In this document: one piece after another, positions 63,848 to 64,000 of the stretch
Layout: each line of letters opens with the position of its first letter
Numbering within the stretch: position 1 is the first letter of the stretch
Assembly: GCA_027451885.1 (NCBI GenBank)
Contig: DAIDHX010000311.1
Location: forward strand, 1 to 64,000
Origin: Planctomycetales bacterium
Lineage (GTDB): Bacteria; Planctomycetota; Planctomycetia; Isosphaerales; Isosphaeraceae
Length of the DNA stretch: 64,000 nucleotides
Reading direction: 5' to 3'
Notes under the pieces: generated by a model
Databases searched by the model: none
What the model saw: only the letters and a program-made list of their open reading frames with translations
Told to the model about the DNA's origin: nothing
Made by a program: the position numbers and the translations under genes

Positions 63848-64000
63848 TCAGGGCTTACGCGCTAGCAGGGCATCCAGGGGAGCCGCGACCGTACGCTGCT
63901 CGATATTCCGGAACCCCGCTTGCTCCAGGAGCTTGCGGTATTCCTCGAAGGTGCGTTCCCGGCCTTCGGTATAGAGCAGCATTCCCAGGTCCTGCATCGA
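63848..64000 (-). CDS. C-terminus of an O-methyltransferase, cut by the window edge
   Basis: The last 50 residues plus stop read SMQDLGMLLYTEGRERTFEE, then EYRKLLEQAGF and end in LLARKP. This is the ending of plant-type/acetylserotonin-like O-methyltransferases (a Met-Leu-x3-Gly-x-Glu-Arg-Thr-x-x-Glu-Tyr motif followed by a LLxxAGF helix). The start lies off-window. It is on the minus strand, 251 bases upstream of the LEA-like lipoprotein gene. Confidence 0.75.
   Translation of the reverse strand, partial: SMQDLGMLLYTEGRERTFEEYRKLLEQAGFRNIEQRTVAAPLDALLARKP

Overview
The window looks like a chromosomal segment of a high-GC planctomycete, probably from the Isosphaeraceae group (the family level is an inference). 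The evidence is a set of lineage-typical genes: two DUF1559 prepilin-like proteins, a DUF1549/DUF1553 cytochrome-type protein paired with a DUF1501 protein, a DUF1592-type protein paired with a DUF1552 protein, an exported protein with a planctomycete LEDR-type N-terminus, and a small 'GPIVRKYGFPNF' protein. I found no rRNA, tRNA, CRISPR array, IS element or phage gene. Coding density is high and most genes appear intact.

Layout. 1-2716: NtrC-type regulator followed by a sensor kinase cut by the left edge. 2850-6504: PSCyt1/DUF1549/DUF1553 plus DUF1501 operon. 6760-10836: FHA-GGDEF diguanylate cyclase, TIM-barrel isomerase, ArsR regulator, threonine synthase. 10969-12763: sigma-54-type promoter, small lipoprotein, DUF1559 protein. 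12841-16157: DUF1592-family and DUF1552 pair. 16350-19322: dapB, a cREC-like receiver protein, a small unknown and a methyltransferase. 19797-26817: acyltransferase-3 membrane protein with inserted ankyrin repeats, GH32-like exported protein, two unknown membrane proteins, PLD-like exported protein. 26899-32268: TetR-HlyD-RND efflux operon with a recognisable operator. 32410-36601: Tat-exported unknown, TlpA-like thioredoxin lipoprotein with a long disordered middle, SirB1-like protein. 36761-43636: M14-S9 double peptidase, zinc-ribbon protein, HAD phosphatase, isomerase, small basic protein, DUF442-type phosphatase. 43645-49751: Old Yellow Enzyme/TPR in-frame fusion, second DUF1559 protein, small lipoprotein, membrane sulfatase-like protein. 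49921-55800: seven-heme TPR cytochrome and two exported TPR proteins. 55801-60739: cdsA, phoH, pgpH, ybeY on the minus strand. 60801-64000: exported esterase, M48-like membrane peptidase, LEA-like lipoprotein, and the tail of an O-methyltransferase.

How the genes work together. The clearest functional units are the phoH-pgpH-ybeY operon (RNA maturation and cyclic-di-AMP turnover, with overlapping ATGA junctions), the TetR/HlyD/RND efflux operon, the two planctomycete cytochrome/Tat-protein pairs, and the TPR/multihaem cluster, which looks like an uncharacterised envelope electron-transfer or scaffold system. The most unusual points are unexpected domain fusions: OYE-TPR, ankyrin inside an acyltransferase, and M14-S9. 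Recurring promoter-like boxes have a TAGGAT/TAGGCT -10, and many strong hairpins between genes lack a T-tract.
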